Origin: an uncultured Brevibacterium sp.
GTDB taxonomy: Bacteria; Actinomycetota; Actinomycetes; Actinomycetales; Brevibacteriaceae
Assembly (NCBI GenBank): GCA_902489215.1
Contig: CABTZE010000063.1
Location: 1 to 10,878 of the forward strand
Length of the DNA: 10,878 nt
Direction of reading: 5' to 3'
Within the stretch, counting starts at the first letter, position 1, and every line of letters begins with the position of its first letter. The notes beneath the pieces were generated by a model. That model saw nothing but the letters and a program-made list of their open reading frames with translations. It made no database searches and had not been told where the DNA came from. Of this stretch, positions 8,663-10,878 are shown piece after piece. Position numbers and translations under genes: made by a program.

Positions 8663-9756
8663 GGTGCGACTCCTTCGTGTGGCAGGTGTGCTGTTTCTTC
8701 GAGTCCAAGTGCGATGTGTGCCGACTGCACGGCTTGGCCTGCGGTTCCGCGCACGAGGTTGTCGATTGCCGCGCAGACGGTGACGGTCTGGGTGCGGGTG
8801 TCCAGTGCCCACTGCAGGTGGGCTTGGTTCGATCCCACGGTCGCCGACGTGTTCGGCCACTGCCCCTGTGGCAGCACAGTGACGAAGGGTTCAGAATCAT
8901 AGGCCGAGGCGAAGGCCGCGCCGATCTTCTCCTGTGCCTGGGCGGCGTCAACTCCGGGCGCAAGAGGTGCCGAAACAGTTGCGAGGATCCCGCGGGACAT
9001 CGGCACGAGGGTCGGGGTGAAGGTGATGCGGGCGGTGCCGGCCAGCGGGTCTTCACCTGCCGCCAGGGCCAGGTTCTGTTCAATCTCGGGGATGTGACGG
9101 TGGGTGCCGCCAACCGCGTAGGGGCTGGCGCCGCCGAGGATTTCGGAGGCCAGCAAGTGCGGTTTGAGGGCTTTTCCAGCACCGGATACGCCGTTGGCCA
9201 ACACTGCCGTCAGACGGGTGTGGTCGATGAGCGCGGCGTGCACGAGCGGCTGCACGCCGAGGGTGACAGCTGTGACATTGCAGCCGGGGACGGCAATGCG
9301 CTTCGCACCTGCCAGCTGTGTCCGCTGCGTGGTGTGGCCTGCTGTGCCGAGGTCTGCCAGCATGAGCTCGGGCAGACCGTAGGTCCAGGTTCCGGGGTGT
9401 TCTGAGCCGTAGTAGCTTTTCCACGCTTCCGGATTGATGAGCCGGTGGTCGGCGGCGAGGTCGATGATGAGGGTCTCGGGGCTGAGCTTTTCGAGTTCGG
9501 CCGCAATAGCACCTGACTGACCGTGCGGCAGAGCCAGGAACACGACATCGTGGCCGGCGAGGGTGGTCGCCGATGAATCCGCAATCGTCATGTCGGAATA
9601 GGCGCGCAGGTGCGGCTGTTCTTCCCCCAGGAGACGTCCGACTGTGGAATGCCCGCAGACTGTCGTCACCGTGAAGTTCGGGTTGCCGTCCAGCAGGCGG
9701 AGGACTTCCCCGCCCGCGTATCCTGTGGCTCCCGATACCGCAACTGAATAAACCAT
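8659..9756 (-). CDS. argC: N-acetyl-gamma-glutamyl-phosphate reductase
   Basis: ArgC reduces N-acetylglutamyl phosphate with NADPH to the semialdehyde, the third pathway step, and heads the operon. The 365-residue form has normal length for the long type of ArgC. The N-terminal Rossmann motif SGATGYAGGE is at 8-17, LALPHGQSG lies around 74-82, the catalytic Cys159 is in AVPGCN, and the conserved His is near 219 in THRHIPEI. The C-terminus GLPxxGVAP-like ending (LPHEGVAP) is typical. Start choice is open: ATG at 9756 gives MVYSVAVSGATGYAGG, closest to family starts; ATGs at 9762 and 9768 and a GTG at 9792 are in frame. None of the ATGs has a Shine-Dalgarno sequence, and TATGCT at 9764-9769 would place the transcript start at about 9757, so a leaderless mRNA is likely. 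Candidate ArgR boxes overlap this start. The stop overlaps argJ. Confidence 0.96.
   Translation of the reverse strand: MVYSVAVSGATGYAGGEVLRLLDGNPNFTVTTVCGHSTVGRLLGEEQPHLRAYSDMTIADSSATTLAGHDVVFLALPHGQSGAIAAELEKLSPETLIIDLAADHRLINPEAWKSYYGSEHPGTWTYGLPELMLADLGTAGHTTQRTQLAGAKRIAVPGCNVTAVTLGVQPLVHAALIDHTRLTAVLANGVSGAGKALKPHLLASEILGGASPYAVGGTHRHIPEIEQNLALAAGEDPLAGTARITFTPTLVPMSRGILATVSAPLAPGVDAAQAQEKIGAAFASAYDSEPFVTVLPQGQWPNTSATVGSNQAHLQWALDTRTQTVTVCAAIDNLVRGTAGQAVQSAHIALGLEETAHLPHEGVAP
8670..8676 (-). promoter_or_regulatory. Ribosome binding site deciding the argJ start
   Basis: GAAGGAG in the last codons of argC lies 7 nt before the GTG at 8662. It picks this GTG over the in-frame GTG 6 nt further downstream. 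Confidence 0.75.
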
Positions 9757-9793
9757 ATGCATAAGCATACATGGACCAGATAAATTATTCACA
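9756..9793 (-). promoter_or_regulatory. Candidate ArgR operator (two ARG boxes) and argC promoter
   Basis: On the minus strand two box-like elements follow the known TGNAT-N4-ATNCA pattern. Box 1 core is TGAAT AATT TATCT (9778-9791; left half exact, right half poor). Box 2 core is TGTAT GCTT ATGCA (9758-9771; both halves fit). Their cores are 20 bp apart, about two helical turns, like paired ARG boxes in other bacteria. A -10-like TATGCT (9764-9769) lies in box 2, with a weak GTGAAT (9787-9792) 17 bp upstream overlapping box 1. ArgR binding here would cover the promoter and the start codon. The matches are seen directly; the function is inferred. Confidence 0.6.
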
Positions 9794-9825
9794 CGCGGTC
9801 CTGCTGTTGCCGCATTTCAAGGAGG
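9758..9825 (+). promoter_or_regulatory. Candidate promoter and ribosome binding site of the oxidoreductase gene
   Basis: TAAATT at 9781-9786 is a TAnnnT-type -10 that would start transcription near 9793, giving a 36-nt leader. TGCATA (9758-9763) at 17 bp spacing is a poor -35. The strong AAGGAGG at 9819-9825 lies 3 nt before the ATG at 9829. The putative promoter elements overlap both candidate ARG boxes. Confidence 0.4.
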
Positions 9826-9828
9826 AAC

Positions 9829-10800
9829 ATGTACGCAGTCCAGGCAATCCGACAGGGCGGGCCCGAAGTTCTCGAGTACACCGAAGTCGAAACACCCACC
9901 CCCGGCCCCGGCGAGGTCCTCGTAGACGTCAAAGCCGCCGGTGTTAACTTCATCGACACCTACCGGCGCGGCGGCATGTACCCCATGCCGTTCCCCCACA
10001 TCGTCGGTGTTGAAGGCTCCGGAGTGGTCGCCGAACTCGGTGAGGGCGTCGAAGGAGTGGAAATCGGTCAGCGCGTGGCCTGGACGGATGTCCACGGCTC
10101 CTACGCTGAGAAGATCGTCATCAAAGCCGAAGAGCTTCTGCACCTGCCCGACGGCGTGGACTTCGAAACCGCTGCCGCTGTGCCCCTGCAGGGGATGACC
10201 GCGCAGTACCTGGTGACGGACTCCCACCAAATCAAGCCCGGCCAGACGGCTCTCGTCCACGCTGCCGCCGGCGGTGTCGGCCTGCTGCTGACCCAGTTCA
10301 TCAAACACCTGGGCGGCAAGGTCATCGGCACGGTGTCCACGGAAGAAAAGGCCGAACTTGCCCGCGCGGCCGGCGCGGATCACGTCTTCCTCTACGGCGA
10401 CGGCGTCGACATCCGCGAAGAGGTCATGGCCTTCACCGACGGCAAGGGCGTTGACGTCGCCTACGACGGAGTCGGCAGAGACACCTTCGATGCCTCGCTG
10501 GCCTCCATTCGCCCGCGCGGCTCCATGGTGCTCTTCGGCGCCGCTTCCGGTGCCGTTCCGCCGTTTGACATTCAGCGGCTGAACTCCAGCGGCGGCATCT
10601 TCCTGTCGCGTCCTTCCACGCAGTGGTTCATCGACTCCCCCGAAGTGCTCCAGCAGCGTGCAAAGCAGCTCTTTGCCGGGCTCGACGAAGGATGGCTGAA
10701 GTTCCGCGTCGGACAGACCTTCCCACTCGAGCAGGCGCGCCAGGCCCACGAAGCTCTCGAGGGCCGTGCCACCACCGGCAAGGTCGTGCTGACGGTCTGA
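9829..10800 (+). CDS. NADPH:quinone oxidoreductase, zeta-crystallin family
   Basis: This is a cytoplasmic member of the medium-chain dehydrogenase/reductase superfamily that probably reduces quinones or reactive enones with NADPH; its true substrate cannot be read from the sequence. The 323-residue protein has the length of E. coli Qor. It has the catalytic-domain block NFIDTYRRGGMYPMPFPHIVG at about 40-60, GVEGSGVV at 60-67, and the nucleotide-binding loop AAAGGVGLL at 145-153 in the Rossmann domain, followed by a Ser-Thr at 170-171 in the NADPH phosphate region. There are no cysteines at all, so the zinc sites of alcohol dehydrogenases are absent, as expected for quinone reductases. The ATG at 9829 has AAGGAGG just upstream. 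It is divergent from argC across a 72-bp gap and has no visible metabolic tie to arginine synthesis. Symbol qor would be reasonable but is not certain. Confidence 0.93.
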   Translation: MYAVQAIRQGGPEVLEYTEVETPTPGPGEVLVDVKAAGVNFIDTYRRGGMYPMPFPHIVGVEGSGVVAELGEGVEGVEIGQRVAWTDVHGSYAEKIVIKAEELLHLPDGVDFETAAAVPLQGMTAQYLVTDSHQIKPGQTALVHAAAGGVGLLLTQFIKHLGGKVIGTVSTEEKAELARAAGADHVFLYGDGVDIREEVMAFTDGKGVDVAYDGVGRDTFDASLASIRPRGSMVLFGAASGAVPPFDIQRLNSSGGIFLSRPSTQWFIDSPEVLQQRAKQLFAGLDEGWLKFRVGQTFPLEQARQAHEALEGRATTGKVVLTV

Positions 10801-10818
10801 TTCCAGCCGAAAAGCACG

Positions 10819-10878
10819 AGGCGGGGGCCACCACCAAGCGGGGGGGCGCGCCCCCCCGCTTGGTGGTGGCCCCCGCCT
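10819..10878. repeat. Perfect 60-bp palindrome at the window edge
   Basis: The 30 bases at 10819-10848 (starting aggcgggggccaccacc) are the exact reverse complement of 10849-10878, with no spacer. It begins 18 nt after the oxidoreductase stop, where a terminator is expected, and would fold into a stem of about 28 bp with a minimal loop. Natural terminators usually have an unpaired loop and small mismatches, so a loop-less perfect palindrome that ends exactly at the last base also raises the possibility of a fold-back artefact at a contig end. Any U-tract downstream on the plus strand is outside the window. For a convergent gene on the minus strand, the sequence after the stem has only CGTGCTTTT. 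Confidence 0.85.

Noticed and set aside
8663..8860. Extended ArgJ start within argC
   Set aside because: The extra 66 residues are argC read in another frame, and the GTG at 8662 has a proper ribosome binding site and the GTGA overlap.
9757..9792. Longer ArgC starting at the GTG at 9792
   Set aside because: A weak AGGA lies upstream, but the added 12 residues are unlike ArgC N-termini and the candidate promoter and ARG boxes would lie inside the coding region.
9817..10749. A 310-codon open frame on the minus strand opposite the oxidoreductase gene
   Set aside because: The plus-strand protein has full family motifs and a strong ribosome binding site. The minus-strand frame has neither and is a GC shadow.

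Overview
The window is high-GC bacterial DNA carrying a complete arginine biosynthesis operon on the minus strand in the order argC-argJ-argB-argD-argF-argR-argG-argH. This order, with the repressor gene argR between argF and argG, is typical of Actinomycetota. GTG starts, four-base start/stop overlaps and a TyrS of the HxGN type fit that phylum. The genus cannot be told from the sequence alone; Micrococcales, Bifidobacteriales or Actinomycetales are all plausible.

Layout from left to right. Positions 1-1074 hold the N-terminal 358 codons of tyrS (minus strand, cut by the window edge). Positions 1075-1184 hold a probable tyrS promoter and a strong hairpin just after the argH stop. Positions 1185-9756 hold argH, argG, argR, argF, argD, argB, argJ and argC, all on the minus strand, so transcription runs from argC at the right towards argH at the left. 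Genes from argC to argR overlap by 4 or 8 bases and look translationally coupled. Gaps occur only before argG (45 bp) and before argH (88 bp, with a hairpin). Positions 9757-9828 are a compact divergent control region with two candidate ArgR boxes. Positions 9829-10800 encode a quinone oxidoreductase of the zeta-crystallin type on the plus strand. The window ends in a perfect 60-bp palindrome at 10819-10878.

How the genes work together: ArgJ moves the acetyl group from N-acetylornithine to glutamate (the cyclic pathway). ArgB phosphorylates N-acetylglutamate, ArgC reduces it to the semialdehyde, and ArgD transaminates this to N-acetylornithine. ArgJ then releases ornithine, ArgF carbamoylates it to citrulline, and ArgG and ArgH convert citrulline through argininosuccinate to arginine and fumarate. 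ArgR with bound arginine most likely represses the operon at the boxes overlapping the argC start. No argA and no carbamoyl-phosphate synthase genes are in the window.

Most of the window is ordinary, well-conserved metabolism. I found no undescribed system. The parts worth a second look are the terminal palindrome, the operator/start overlap at argC shared with the divergent oxidoreductase gene, and the hairpin between argG and argH.
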